This document shows positions 12,153 through 26,629 of a DNA stretch of 64,000 nucleotides, one piece after another (within the stretch, counting starts at the first letter, position 1; the number at the start of each line of letters is the position of its first letter). Made by a program: the position numbers and the translations under genes. The DNA lies in contig JAPXFQ010002701.1 of NCBI GenBank assembly GCA_028564705.1, positions 558,001-622,000 on the forward strand, written 5' to 3'. The notes under the pieces were generated by a model. The model ran no database searches, was not told the DNA's origin, and saw nothing but the letters and a program-made list of their open reading frames with translations. The stretch is from Apricaphanius iberus (taxonomy: Eukaryota; Chordata; Actinopteri; Cyprinodontiformes; Aphaniidae).

Positions 12153-15100
12153 GAAAAGTGACACAACTAGTCCTGGTCTACAACTTACAGTTTTAGTTTT
12201 TTTAAAGCTTAATTCTTGAGAATTTATTTATTTATTAAAGTTTTATGTCTTCAAAATTATGTGGGGTTTAGTACTATGTTAAAAGGCTAGTGCGCCACAA
12301 CGTTTATTTTCTTAAGTCCATCTTTTTCCTATAGACCCCTATGCAATTCAGACTGACCGACTTCGTACATTGGATTTAAAAAAAACCCACTCACCGAAAA
12401 AATCCGGACTGTGGCTTTAAATTAGTTCATCTCCATCGGCTAACCTGCTCATTAAGCTAGTGGTGCTGGGTGATGGTGAGTCCGTGGCCAGTGCTTTTTT
12501 GCTTTTTAATCCTATCCCTCCTGCTCCACCTTTCCTCCTGTACTGTCGATCTTGCTCCATTTTCTATGTAGAGCAAAAGGTAAGGGGAATTATTGGAGGG
12601 CGGGGTGGGGGTGTATGACACTTTGACAGACATCCTCACAAAAAGAGAGGAAGGGGTTGTTTTTGTGCCCAACCTGCTGCTTCTCTTTGAGCACCAACGA
12701 AGCAGATGCCCTAAAGAACCGCACGACAGATCGATAATTTAATAATCGAGCACCACCAGTGGATCAGTTCGGCGACCAGGCTACAGGGAAACGTCCCAGT
12801 GCTCCCAATGGCCTGTCCCCCCCTGGCAATGTAACCACTTGGTCCCCTTTGATTCTTGAAACACCCTCGTTTTACTTTCTCTGCTATCCGCCTAAGAGTT
12901 TAAACAGCACAGTCATTTATCAAGTATTAATGATACCAACTTCTTATTAATACAAAATTTGACTTTGGTAGAATCAGTTATCAGTTATCATTTAGATTTG
13001 CATACAAAATTAAAATGTCCTGCATTTTTGATTACTAATTGTAATGCAGCCCATTTGAGGATATCTACAGGGGCAGATGTTATTGTTAAATACCCAAATC
13101 TCCAATCCCACAATCTATTTTATTTGGCAGTTTGTCAACATGTTTTAATCCTTCACCATCTAATATTAACCTTCCCGATTTGTATTAGTCAATATGAACC
13201 ATTTTTGTTTCAGTGTCTTTAACAACAACATGTATTTTAATTTTGTTGCTTTTTTCTGGACATAAGTATTTTTGTCATCTACCCCCTTTTTTCTGTTTAT
13301 CTCATGGCTATAACGGAATTTAAGCATTTTTATTTGAATTTGCAGCCGAACCAGTAATATTTAGTGAAACTGCTGCTGATGTTTGACAAACACTGCGCAG
13401 TTGGAAGCTGCGCTCCACGACTCACAGATTCGCAGCTTATCGTGTCTGAAAGTGAGCGTCCGTCTGCTGCCTTTAGCACAGTTGGCAGCCTGGTGGATGT
13501 TGCTCATCTGTCCCCAAGCCAATGTGAGCACATCACCAATCTGGACCAGGATTAAAGGACCTAATACTAACAGCTGTGCTGAGATTAGCCATGTCAGTAT
13601 TTACAGTTATTTTGTCAAGCAGCGCAACCACACACCCTGCTCAAATAATGAACAGCAATGTTTGATTATGCGAGTGTGTTTGAATTCAGACCTTTCCGTT
13701 AGACTGATTTTGAAAAGCATCGTGTACATTGTTCATGGAGAGAACGTCGATGGATAGGCACTTGAGACTGATTTGGAAGTGTATGGTGGATGGGACTTAT
13801 ATAGTGTTAACGGATGAACAGACATAGCTGGCAGTAGGTTTGGATGCAGCCGCTCCTTTGTTTAATCAGAAAGTAAATTATGAATGCAGAGGGGGAAAAA
13901 AACAAGAAAGACTGACAAAGGATAATGAGAGATGGTAACCTGAAACCTATTTTTTTGTTGCATAGTTGTTTAATAGAGGTCCTGATTATAATTTGCGGGA
14001 CTAACTATGCCATACTCAGAAAAGGGAAAAACTGTTGTTGTTTTTTTTCCCTATTAGATTTGAATCTATCTGTACTAGGTCTCTGAGACAGCAGGTCTGC
14101 AAATACTACTTTCTCCCTTCCAGTGCATCCCTGTGTACATAAAGCATACATACCGGTTGGCCTTAAGTATACAAGAGGGGAGACATAGATGTGATTAACA
14201 TAGATTTGGGGTGAATAATCTCCTTAACTGCTCATTGGAACATTGATGTTGAAGGCTGGGGGCAATATATGGTCAGAGCTTATAGTAAAGCAAATTACAA
14301 ACCACCTTTAATTTCTTTATACTTTCCTTCTAAGACACCATACTTTCTTTTAATCTTTTAAAGTGGTTTAAATCAATAGTTTTCCAGGCTTTGTAGAGGT
14401 CTATAAAAGGTTTATTCAGACTTTGGGTATTTTTTTACTAGCTCTCTGTGAATTGAAGCTGCAGTTTAAAACAAATGTGGAAAACTAACAAGGAGAATAC
14501 AAAAGTAAGGGAGTCAGGTATGAAAAATTAGCTCATCAGTATCTGAAACATGTTGTGTTTTGTTTGTGTTTAGAGATATATTTAAAAAATCATCCTGTGT
14601 AGATTGAATTGTTTATCATTTAAATTGAGAAGCCTTTTAGGACCTAATTTCTAGGTTACTGTGTAATACTTAACAACAAAAAGAATAGTCAGGTATCAAA
14701 AGTTGTTAGGTAGTGTCCAATGATAAACTCTGAAATTTCTTTCGAAATGATAATTGAAGATCTTTCAACAGACTACCAGAAAAAAAGTAAGACATTGGGA
14801 AAATCCCTCAGTCTTTCTCACCATGCACATCATGTATGCCAAAATACTTAAAGTGTTTAAGTTGTGTGTTTGGCTTGTAGGTTTTGTTTGGTTAGATCTA
14901 GAGATGAGTTTTGCACCGGATTTCCAGCCACCAGTTTTGTTTGTAAAAGCATTTTTGAATGAACACCTAAAGCAACAGAATAACCTTAGCTATTTATCCT
15001 ACTGGTAATGTTTTCAAAAGGTGCAGCTTGTTAAATTGGTAGACTAACATTAGCAACATTATTCTCCATGGTGATAGAGGTCATTATTGATTTCATTGAC

Positions 15101-18020
15101 AGCATATTTCAGTAACCTCAGAGTAACGGTTAGCTGATAAAACAAAAAGAAAACATTGTCTAAATTATTATTTAGAGCTTTGCCATTTTTAAGCTTTGCT
15201 TTTACCATCAAACACTTTAATGATAGGGGTTTCAGACGCCTTCTGTGCTAGATCTGAATTGGTATTAAGACCCTTGAAGACCAGGAGCTCCATGATGACA
15301 TAATCACAGACAAAATGCCAAAAACAGGTTTAGAACTGCCAATTCATTATTTGTTTTCATTTTATGTTTTGATCAGGCCTGGAAATGCATGTCCCAATCC
15401 ATTTCCAGGCATCAGGCAATACATGGAAACTGATTGGGACATCCCCAATATTTGTAAATGTGGTGAAATTGAAACACATTTATCAATAATCCGATATTGG
15501 GGGAAATAATAGTCATTACTTTTGCATTGTATTTAACCCCATCTTAGTCTTTAAGAAATGTCTTTACTTTGTGAAATCAAGATAGATCACCTTTGATTGT
15601 AGTTGCACTGTAGAGTGGGTGTTATTGTGGGCCTAATGTGTGTCATGCATTCCTCTTCAAGTCATATAAATCTGCTGTTTGTCATTCATATTTGACCTCT
15701 GTTTTGTTTTTTTCTCTTTAAAGACCTAAGGTCAATCATGGACATCAAAGCAAAAATAAATTCTAAATATTATCAGTTAATGTGCTAACATGACATTATC
15801 ATATTAATTAGTTTCCCTTTGTGCCGAATGCCAACAGTAGCTTCGTAGCTCGAGTTATTAATTCAAATACATTCACACAAATCTTTATGCTGTCCAAACA
15901 TGTACATACTGTGCCCCATCTGTATGCATCCATGCACAGAAGGATAAAACCAGGATGCCGAGGTAAACAGGGCTCGGCAACCGATGGGATGTGTTTGATC
16001 ATGTTAGATGCTGCAGATGTACAGATTATCCCTGGCGGGTTTTCACTGTCTCTGGCATCCCTCAAGAAAGCATCAAAGCAGACGAAGATATAACGTAGGC
16101 CTATACAGAATGTGTCAAAAATCCCCCAAACTGTGGCGTCGTTCAAGGGTGTGTTTAAAAAAATAAAAAAATAGTTTTGACTTTATATTCCTTAAAGAAC
16201 TGTGACAGAACACTGTTAGGATTATTTTATGCTTTTCATGACTGTAAAACACAGCAGCAGTCTACTTTAAGTCAGAAAAGAAGAGAGCCTGCAAGAAAGC
16301 TCTTTCCCTTGGTGACCACTGCTTTAGTGAAGCAAGGCGGATAAAATGCTAGATTCTGATCCCTGACTCATTTTTCCAGCTCATGTTGTACATCTCCACA
16401 ATATTGCTGTAAGGGTCTGCGATATCCACGGACTGAGAGAAAAATAATGTTATCGACCTTTTCTATATTTTGCTTTCATCTCTTTTTTTCCCCTCTCTCT
16501 GCTTACTCCTCATGTTCCTCCAATAACTGCATGAGCAGTGTCTAGGTTTATGAACACAGGGCATTGGTGCCTCCCAGGCACATCACTTTAAAGATTTTCT
16601 CTAATACCCATAAAAAAGGAAAATAAATAAATAAATACAACTCAAATGATTGAACTGAAGAAAATAACGAGGAGATAAATGAACCTAGTTTGTGTCTTTG
16701 AACAAATGTTTAATAAATATTATGCAAATAAGAGCATCTGGATTTACCAGAGTATATAAAGATAACACTGAAGCTAAGAGTCTTTGGAAAAATACATTTG
16801 CAAAGGTGACTCTGTGAGATGCAGGAATGTGTTCTTGGGAAGAGATGGATGCAGACAGAGGTTATTAATTATTGATGTGCAGCTGTGGTCTGAGGGAATG
16901 CTGTTACAGTAACGAGAGGCGAGGCAAGTGAAAGACGCAGGAGTAGGGATGTGGAGAAGCCGAAGGAGGGGAGATCCAGCCCGGGCCATCCGCAACTTCA
17001 GGAGATTGGAGGTTAATTAAACATGACAATGGTAGAGTGTTTAACTCCTCATAGTGGCTGACTGGATTCTAACTCAAAGGCCAAAGCATGCATAACTAAT
17101 GCAGTAGGAATAGTCAGAAAATAGTGACTTCAATAGCAGTCTTGCCAGGGAAGGATATTTTATAAATAAAACTGTGTAAACTGCACATTTTTAATCCTTC
17201 TCTGTTCAACTTTGCTATTAATGGGGGAGGAGGGGGCATGAACCCATGCTCATGTGAGCTAAAATTGCAGCGAAAACTGAAATGCATCTGAAACTCGGCA
17301 AAATTTCGTGTTGCCACGGGCAAGCTCACATTTAGACATGCTTCTATTTCCAACCTTCACATTAACTCTAATTGGATTTGACACTAATGATGCCAAAAAG
17401 CAGAGGAAAGCAGAGCTAGGTTAGCAAGCTGTCCGCATATACTTTGGGAGACTGCTGATTTTGGCTACCCTTGACTGCCTGGTCTTCCACTGCTTTTTAC
17501 ATTTGTGTCAGTTGTCAAAATATCAATAAACTGGGACAAAACTTGGTTCACATAAAATAAGAATTATTAGAAACCAAGCTGGATAAGATAAGTGACATTT
17601 TTACCGTCAGCGTGCAACATTAGATGGGTACTGTTAAGGGTTGGGTATTTGTATCGTAAAAATAATACAATATATAGATTATTTTCATCTCCAACTAGTA
17701 ATACTAAAGTCTCCACCTCCAATTTGATTTTATAAGGTGAGTAAAGAAGTGAGGAATAGGCAGTTAGAAAAAATATCCAAGAGTTTTTGCCTCCGAGACC
17801 TTATCAACTAGTACACTACCTATGAAATTAAAGCTTTCTGTATCAAACCTGATCTGGATTTCAGCATAGTGGTAAGGACTGTGTTGTAACATAAAATAGT
17901 AACTTAAAAACCTAGCTTCTGACCTAATTTAGGTAGATGTCATTTGTGCGACACTTTCTAATTAGCATTTCTTCCCTAAAGTGCATATAAATGATTCAGT
18001 ATGTTTCTCCAGACAACTCT
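12153..18020 (+). other. Intronic sequence, no gene recognised
   Basis: Nearly 6 kb without an exon or an element I can bound. 12290-12750 differs in composition (more GC, C/T-rich segments) and may be an old repeat. 16780-17060 is unrepetitive with TTAATTA cores. Short frames are not convincing as coding. Confidence 0.5.
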
Positions 18021-18723
18021 GTCAACAGCAGGGCCAGCCCTTGGCATTGGCAGAATAGGCAAATGTTAAGGGCACCACCAACTGAAAAATACTCAAACAA
18101 AAAGAATAATGTAATTATGAAATATTGAATGAAGCCACAAAAACTTAATCAAACCAGCTGATTGACTGATTTGCGATGGGTAGGCTATTATGTCTAAACG
18201 GATAAATTAGTCAGGTGCCCGGGGAAGGAAACAATTGAGATAAGAGGAGGAAAAAAGTGATGACAGAGGTTCAAACAGTATGGTTAGTGTGACAAAATTA
18301 TTTCAATTATGGATCATAGTCATTTTTGTAACTTCGTTAATTTGTAAGATAATTTGTTTTGGATGATCGCGGCATTGTTTTTTTGGGATATAAATAGCTA
18401 TTTGCGACTCAAGCAGATGTGGCCCTAACTTATATCAGTTTTTTTTTTTTATTGATACTTCATGCATGTCAATAAAACAGCACGCTAATGCTCCACTGAG
18501 AGGGAGAGAAACAGAAAATGTCTCCTGCAATGAAACAAGTCCAGAATGTCCAGACATGTTAACAAAAAAAACATTGCAAAAAATCATTTCTGCGACAATC
18601 AGAGTTTAGTCTTTGCCAGTATAGTCTTTGCCAGCAATAAACATTTTTAAACAAATTGAATATTGTGTAAGAATAGAAAATACAAACAAAGAAAATACAT
18701 TTATACAAATTAATGTATAGTCT

Positions 18724-18969
18724 TTAAAGTGACAGTGTGTAATTTACTGAATAATGGGGAGCAATGCATACCTAAATCATTGCAAATAAGTGGTATTTCT
18801 TAGATTTAGTGTCGGCGGATGACCATACAGGCCAAAAATTGTAATTGTGCAGTTTTCTACCTCTATAAGACAGACCTTTCAACCTCCAGAGAAATATATG
18901 CAGCAAAATGAGAAGCACATCAAACTATTTTCAGAGATTAATGTTAAAAACTACACACTGTCTCTTTAA
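18724..18969. mobile_element. Miniature TTAA-site DNA element
   Basis: Bounded by TTAA at both ends (18724-18727 and 18966-18969) with inverted ends AGTGACAGTGTGTAATTT and, reversed, AGAGACAGTGTGTAGTTT. TTAA targets are used by piggyBac and Kolobok families; the ends do not decide between them. Related to 27676-28228. Confidence 0.72.
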
Positions 18970-19486
18970 AGAATAATTGACAGTGCTAAATTATGTTCAT
19001 TTCAAAATAATTGATAACTAAATATGAAGTATTTCAGGAGACTGAATTTTGATTTTAACAAGCTACTCATGACTCATCTTCGGAACAAAAACAAATTGTG
19101 TCTGGATTATCTTAATAATTTTCCTCTATAAAGTCAGACATTTTAGTTGTTTTTAGGGTTTCAAATCAATCAAATACAATCACGTCCTAACAGCACATCA
19201 TCAGTTCAGCTCAACTGTTACCAGTGATTGTAATTTTTTAATGCTTTTTCTGAAAATAATATTTTCTTTGTTTGTCATTGATCTAAGTTGCTGCAATCAT
19301 ACTAAAACCTTTATTTTTTCTTTTACAAATTAACACTACTTTTCAATTTAGTTAAATCATGTAATTTCTATGACAATTTTTTTTTGACCGACTGACTTTT
19401 TTTTTTCTTCAGATGCACTATGAAATATTTCAACCCTAGCCCCAGAGCCACAGTATGAGATTCTCAAATATAAAGAAAAACTGGAT

Positions 19487-20469
19487 TAGGCATGGGCCAT
19501 TATACGATTCAAATGGTATGATAACCTTAGGCAAAAATATCACGGTTTCATGGTATTGTGATTACAGCTCTTAAATGTCTATTTTGAATGGCTTTATTTG
19601 TTTTTATGAAAGGAAAAAACAAACAAAAAACTTTTCAGTTGAACAGTCTAATATTTATAAATAACATATGGAACATGATGTCATGTTACTGAGGAAACTA
19701 GCTAGTGTTATCCCTCTTAGCAGTGAATATTGATGAAAGAAAAAAAAAAGTTGTCAATAACTTATTTTTTCTTTTTTTTTACTGGTGCAGATATTGTAAC
19801 TAGCATGCTAAGATAAATTATCATTAGCTTGCTAGTTACCATATCTTCCTCAGTAAAAAAAAAGTTACTAAAGGATAGAGATGAAGAAAAGCTAAGCTAT
19901 AGTTACCATATCAGCAAAGGTAACAAGCTCATTTCACTAATGTCAGACACTAATTCTCTCGTTCATTTCAAGACAGCATTAACTTTACCTTGGATTTAGC
20001 ATACAACGATTGGTGGTGGTCCCGACATGCGCAATCATATTCAATGTATTGCCTCCTCGGGCTGCCACTGTTCTCAAGCACGTTTTGCATGTCGGGCGAC
20101 CTTCTTCTTCTTCCAAGCTGCGACCGTCTGGCTTTTTACGATAGCCCAAGTATTCCCAAAAAGCGGAATTGGTCTGCTTAGACGGTGGAAAAAGTTCTGG
20201 GGGCTCACCTCCTTCAACCATCACACAGCCTGTAGAGCTGCCTATTTGTCACTCACAACAAACACAGGTGCACGGGGGGGAGTGGATTCTTTACGTTGCA
20301 GCTCACACGGCATGAGGGACTTCTACTTTCTCCCTGACTAGACGTCACATTAAAAAAAAAGAAGAAAAAACTCATACTGCAGGAACCATATGACAGAAAT
20401 TTTTTGTGGTTTTGAAACCTTGACTTTTTTATCCTTGAAACCTTGAAACCGGTAACCAGCCAGTGCTTG
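19487..20469. mobile_element. Nested hAT element with ZBED-type transposase remnant
   Basis: 983 bp with imperfect inverted ends TAGGCATGGGC / (reversed) CAAGCACTGGC and duplication aactggat (19479-19486) / agctggat (20470-20477). It lies wholly within 18029-20585. A BED-finger reading frame on the minus strand supports hAT origin. Confidence 0.75.
19985..20224 (-). pseudogene. BED zinc-finger fragment of a hAT transposase
   Basis: A 79-codon frame with SAFWEYLGYRK, then CKTCLRTVAARGGNTLNM and IAHV. This is the layout of BED fingers in ZBED1-like hAT transposases: an aromatic start, C-x2-C, then a histidine pair. The second histidine position appears lost (H followed by GTTTNRC) and the frame stops soon after, with no catalytic domain in the 983-bp element. 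It is a decayed fragment, not a gene. Confidence 0.75.
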
Positions 20470-20593
20470 AGCTGGATACATTCTCATTATTCCTGTGTCA
20501 CTGTATGAAAATTGAAATTGACTGTGATGCAATGGGGCATATGCAACAATATTGCCTAGGGCACCAAAGTGGTCAGTTGGCCCTGGTCAACGG

Positions 20594-22261
20594 GATGGTT
20601 ATATTTGCAGAACAATAAGTGGGTTTTGTACTGAATGGAGGCAGCTGAAAATCCCACTTTTTATGGATTCTAAATTAGCTTTTTACTTTGAGAGCTTGAC
20701 TGGACTTGAGTGAAACTAAATAGATGACATAATATACCAACACATAATATATTCATAGGCTCATTGGCTCATTTTACTTAAGCCCTGCACCTTTAGAACA
20801 GGAAGAGCAATGTTTTACCATGGATCAGTCCTGTAGTTTCTCACAGCATGTTATTTGATCTTAAAAGTTACTTTGAGCTAAACATACGCATACAGTAAAA
20901 GTGACGTTGAAATAATGACAATTCCACAGCAGCTGCAATGAAATACTTTCTTGATTCCATTCGATTGACTCGACAATTGTGAAAAAAAGGTACAAGACAT
21001 TGTGCTGATTGAAGAAACTGTGATAAGATCTTCCTAGTAGCAAAAACGTATGCTCAAAAGGAACACTTTTTGCTCTTTGCCTTAACGCAAAGCTGTATAT
21101 TGTTTCATTACCAGGGGGCTCGAAGGGTTTTAAATATTGCAATTTGTTTGGGTTGATTTGGAGTAATCTCTCCGCATTATCCGTTTGTTTTAAAAATGCC
21201 ACTTTGCATGCATGGATCTTTGGTTAAAGTAGAAGATCCATTATCCAAGTAATCAAAATACAGATAGTGATGCAATACACATATTCTTTTAAGAAACATA
21301 TTTATTTTGTTTCCTGGTAACATGCTATTCATGCAGTAATAGTAATCCCTTTCTTTTTCAGAGATAAATAGCTCCAATGGTTGTTTTTCTCAGAAAAGTA
21401 AATTTGAAAATGATCTGTTTTGATAAAACAGCGGGGAGACTAACAATTAAATTTATGATTTTGGGTTTTCTGGATTTAAATAAACGCACTGCTTTGCTTC
21501 ATGGAACAATTTACCACTGAGAATGTGACCGAGGCTAGATGAATGCCAACAGCCATTAGGTTTCCATGTCCCCATGCAGGGTAACATATTTATAAAATGT
21601 TGATTTAGTTGTGTGTTGTACTGCTGTTGTGAAGGCAAAAGTGTAATAGGTAATGTAAGTCTGGACTTTGCTCTTTGCTTCGGGGGACATTGTGTAAATG
21701 CTCCTCATCTCCCTGCTGATCTTAGTCCTGACTGATTGCTAATGACTTTTTTAGGCCACAGACATGTTAAGTTGTTTATTTATGCAAGGAAGGGAGAAAA
21801 AAAAAAGAATCACTGGTGCAAACAGCCCTCTTCACCCTGAAATGTTCCTCCCCCATAACTGTGTGTCAATGTTTCTGTCTTGGTTTCTGTTTCTGTGTCC
21901 TGACCAGTGATGATGTGTTTGCGGTCCTCAGCTAAGCTTGTGATATAGGAACCAGGCAGCTGTTTTCTGTTTGTTTTTGTGTCATTACTACATGGGTGTT
22001 TGCATGTGTCGGTCTGTTTTCTCCATGTGACAGATGTGGAACATCCTTGACTTATTAAGAAAGTGACAACTCCCTACCGGCTATATTCTCCAAAAAGATT
22101 CTTCAGCAAACTCCAAAGCATAATTCAGCAAATCCCTGTCATCGTGAATCTTTTGGCTTTAAGGCCTTTTTTGACACAGGACCACTGACTGCCTACACTA
22201 CTAACTTGTTCATAATATATGACAACAGGCTTAAGTCAGTTGTATTGATACCACTTGAACC
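20594..22261 (+). other. Intronic sequence, nothing recognised
   Basis: No exon, bounded repeat or RNA gene seen. Short frames on the minus strand near 20861-21638 show no domain. Confidence 0.5.
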
Positions 22262-23000
22262 TTTTCAAATATTGTCACGTTACAACCACAAACTCTTCAG
22301 TTTGTTTTGTTTTTTCCTAAGGGGAAAACTGCCTTCAGCATTGTGCAATGCACCAGTTATACCCACAAGCCCATTAAGGTGTAGGTCCATACCAACTTTG
22401 AACAAATGGGAGGCAATTACCAGACATCTTTGCCCATTCTTATCTGCAGAAAAATGTCCAGTTAATTCTGTTAATAGTAACTTTCAGGATTAATTGTAAA
22501 GCAATTTTGCAATAGAATCTAGCTTTATCATTAATAAACAAAAGCATTAAAACATCTTGATGCTGATACCACCCGAATAAGCCCGGTATAAACACCTTCT
22601 TCTGCATGTTTGCTGAATTGGAAATAAAATTGTCAGGCTTCAAGTCTAAACAGAGCACCGTCTATCACACCATCCATTTCTTTTTGTTAAGAATTTTGTA
22701 AATCTTTCTTTCAACAAGGGCCTTTTTTCCCCACTCTTTGATGAAGATCAGATTTAAGGCATGTTCAAGTAGTTGTTGTCCAGGTCCTGCCACCTCAATT
22801 GTAAATCTTCATTTCCTCCAGAGTTGCAATGCATCTTAAGGTCTTCTCTCATTAATCCTATCATAACTCATCCAGTCAGAGTTGACGGATAGTCATTGTT
22901 AGATGATGCATTGAGTAGGGAATAGTGAAACAAAACTTGGGATATTGTTTTATTACATGACCTTGGTTGAAACTGTACCACAGCTTTATTTAGAAGCATC
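22262..23000 (-). mobile_element. Decayed Tc1-like transposon
   Basis: Begins with ttgtcacgttacaaccacaa and ends near aacttgggatattgtt, both characteristic of fish Tc1-like elements read on the transposase antisense strand. Between them are TTTGCCCATTCTT- and CCTCCAGAGTTGCA-like pieces. The transposase frame is broken many times. Boundaries approximate. Confidence 0.7.
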
Positions 23001-25754
23001 TGCTGCTGTGTTACAAAACAATTGATAAATCGTTCTTATAAAAATCGAACAGAATCAAAATCCCAAAATCTATTTAATTGTTGTTGTTTTTTTGTGTGCC
23101 CTTTTTACAGCTAAAATTCGAAGGAAAAGTCCAGGCAGCCATTTTGAGGCTGAAAGGGTTAATACGCTTTCCTTCAATGAACTGTTACTCCCACATTAAG
23201 CTTTTTTAACAGCACAGGCCCATATTAATATCAAATTCAAAAAGATTGAATTGAATCAAAACAGATCGGATCGGACTGGATTGCGATAATCAATTCTAAC
23301 TCTAGAGAATCGTAATCCATTAATTCTAGACATTTTAATCTGTAGTATTGCGATTCCAATTTTCATTAGATCGTTTTGTCCTCAAAACCCTGTATCACTT
23401 TTCTTCTACTATCATATTCTGCGAGCTTGTGTAAAACCCTAATATAATACATCGACATTTGAAGTTATTTTGGAAAAAGAAATTGAAACAAAATGAAAAG
23501 CTAGAACAAAGTATAAGGCTAACAGAATTTCTGTCTCAAGCAGAGCCTGAAATCCATTTAAAATTGTGTTTGTTTCCTAGATGATGCAAGCTTTATCTAC
23601 ATGCAGCACCTCACTTCGTCACTGCATCTGTGTTTCCCAAATGGAAGTACAACCATCTGTTACACACAGAAAACTCACAAGGTGTTTGCATCTTCATCTT
23701 CCCTCTCTACTCATTAACAATTTCCCTTTTGCCTCAGTGGTGTTTTCGCTTCTGCCACAACCATTTTCTTTGTGTGAGTTTGTACAGCATGAAATTATAA
23801 AATCCCCTCAGTGGATTGTTAGCTTACTTGCCCACCAACACACACCTATGATGAGGCACACTTGACTATGTGTTGTAGAAAGTAAACAGACTGCTGGCTG
23901 AGTTAATTTTGTTATTTTGTCACCCGACACCATCTGTCCGTCACACCTTGTTTATTTCTCGCTTTGTGTAATGAACTAAACAAATGTCTTCCTGTTTTTG
24001 ATTAATTGATAAACAGATTCAATTAGACATTTTTTTTTATAAAAATTGATCACTTTTGCTTTGCTGTATGCTATATTATCATTAATATCGGAGCTCAAAC
24101 AGTAACTTGGTAGAAAAGGGTGCTTGTAAGCAAAGAAGCATTATAGAAGATATATTTTGCTGTGTTAACTCACCAGTAGGGTTCTTCATTTATAAATGTA
24201 ATTTTGACAATTAGCTAATTTCTATTTTGATTTGTTAAATAATTAGTGTCTGTCTCTCCTACAATACTGAATTAAAGATTTATGTACCTATCGATAACAA
24301 TAAATTAGACATGAAACTTAATTCCAAATTGAAAATTTGTAATATAATCATATTTGAGCACATTTAGCTGAATTTTTATATCTATCTATATATCCATCAA
24401 TCCATCCATCCAGTAGCAGAAGTAGGGGCTTTCCCAGGGTGCCGTTCAGAGTGGAAGCAGGTGCATGCAATGAGTATTACACCTCCTGGTGGTATGTAAA
24501 TTAGAATTTGACTTCATAATCATAATTGTTTGTTGTAACACTGTTGATAGTGTATCTGCATGGTTCCCCTAGGAACTGTAATGCCAATTTTCTGAATGAC
24601 TGTATTGAAAATGTTATTACAACTCTTAATCTCACGTGTGTTGTGTTGAAAATAAGAGTTATCCCAAACACAAAGGAAGTACAGCAGCATTGTTTGGTTT
24701 TATTTTTTATTTTCTATTGAAATTATAGAAATTTAGCTGTTAGTTTATAAACCCTCATCTTGTGTGCTAGGGTGGATTGGGGTGGGTGAATATGCTGAAC
24801 CTGTGGTGTAAGTAGGAACTATGCCTTTTTCAAGAAAAGCCTAAAAAAAAAACTAATCGCATGCCAACATGCTAATAAAATGCATGTTAACACGGCGGCG
24901 GATTGTCACTTTTGTTTGAATTTTGGACAAATTATTATTTTGACCTGCAAATGTTGTAAGAAAATGAGAACACAGAAGCCATGACTAAAATATGGCTCCC
25001 AATGTTCATATTCATCCTGTATTTTGTAAAAACTGTTTCAGGGTGTCTAGACAAATATTTAGGTTATTTTAATTTACGAAAAGGGGAAGGTATACAAAAG
25101 GACAATGTTTCTCAGCAGCAATTTATGGTCCAAATTTTTAACCAGAGAAAATTATGGACCATGTTATAAGCGTTAAATTGCTAATGTTACTGTATCAATT
25201 TAAGTGAATAAGAGACAAACAGTTACACATTACTTTTGGGTAACACAATTCTGAGGCACTAGTCCGAACAACGGCTGTCAAAATATTTACTGAAAATACT
25301 TAATTGATTTAAAAACCAAATTAATTTCAGGCACAGCAGAGTCAATAGTTTAATGTATGAAACAGTGACATGAAAGCTATAAATTAGCCATCTGTGGAAG
25401 CATGTGGTGGTGGTGATAGGAGGGTGTCCTTCAAACAAAACAAACATACAGCACACCTCAAGATGTATAAAGGTTCTACAAAGTATTTGCCAAGGGCGCA
25501 CAATGATAATGGAGGCAACAGCTTTCATTTTTTACTGGGAGGTCACACCTACTGATTGCTCACAGTTACAGCATATAAATAATCACTTTTGTGATAATTA
25601 GCTTTTTCTTTATAGAGAATTTAGATGCCCAGTATTTATAGACAGCATTGTACTTTTGTACACTGCTTTCTCCTAATTGTCAATATGCAACCTTTGATTA
25701 TTAGTTTTCTTGATAAATGCCTTGTCTATACAGAGTTGAAGCCTGTCTTGAAAC

Positions 25755-25804
<50 letters not shown>

Positions 25805-26629
25805 ATAAACTCCCCCTATCTCTGTATTGTATAGTTTTTTGTTTTGACATACTTCCACCTTGTCAGGTATTTTTACCACCTATTGTTCCATGAAATGAAG
25901 CCCATTTACAAATTATTCTCCTTCTGATTTGATAAATGTAACTGGCAAATGGGTGAGACCCCTGAATGCCTTGTTTGAATAATTGAGCAGTACTCAATCA
26001 AACAGCATTAGTCAGTGGTGGCAGGCACAGCATCCGAAATAATTACCACCAGACAACAGACTACACATTAATGCTGCCTCTGCGGGTGTTCCTCATTTGA
26101 GAAAAAACAGATTAGAACAGCACCACCTCCACCCCATGTCTCACATGCCACCGTATGTACCTCCCACAGAACACCGCATAGGCCTCTTAGTGAGATCAGG
26201 AATGGAAGGGGAACACCCACATCGGTGTGGAAGGCGGCAGGATGGCTGCCATTTATACGTGCTGTCAGGTCTGAATAAATCACAGCCAGACTACCAACAG
26301 CGCTGATGTATTTGACCACGCTTTCATAGCCTTTTAAATTGACAGCAGCCTATTAACAAGAAATTGCATGTAGCAAGTAATTCACTTCCAATTTACGCAG
26401 ACATGATTCAGCATACTCCATCAAAAAGCACCAAATTATTGCTAGGGAGAAAAAAAAATGTTTCAGTAATTTTAGGTTATTGTGAAAGTTGGTAATATCA
26501 GAAAGCAATAGTATAAATAGTATGAATATATTTTATCAAACAAGAAGAGAATTTCAGAAATATTTTATTTTAAATGCAGATTTGTCAGTATTTCATTAGA
26601 AATTTACACATTGAATATCTCTACGCTTT
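23001..26629 (+). other. Intronic sequence with a GATA microsatellite
   Basis: A block at 23030-23350 is rich in ATCG/GATC words and may be a decayed DNA transposon. 25755-25804 is a (GATA)12 run. 25960-26420 is unrepetitive with TAATTA and ATTA cores. No exon found. Confidence 0.5.
25755..25804 (+). repeat. (AGAT)12 microsatellite
   Basis: Twelve uninterrupted AGAT units, followed by ATAAATAAA. Confidence 0.97.

Larger units (their letters stand above)
18029..20585. mobile_element. hAT element carrying two nested insertions
   Basis: 2557 bp with inverted ends CAGGGCCAGCCC / TTGGCCCTG and matching subterminal GGCA and GGGCACC motifs. Flanked by gtcaacag (18021-18028) / gtcaacgg (20586-20593), an 8-bp duplication with one mismatch. 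Inside lie a TTAA-bounded miniature element (18724-18969) and a second hAT element (19487-20469), so the original insertion was about 1.3 kb. No intact transposase remains. Confidence 0.8.

Noticed and set aside
13383..13757. Open frame of 124 codons
   Set aside because: Overlaps another frame, no recognisable motif, no supporting start or splice signal.
16093..16146. Overlapping plus and minus frames around 15808-16146 as a possible gene
   Set aside because: Both strands are open over the same bases and neither shows a domain; chance overlap is the simpler reading.
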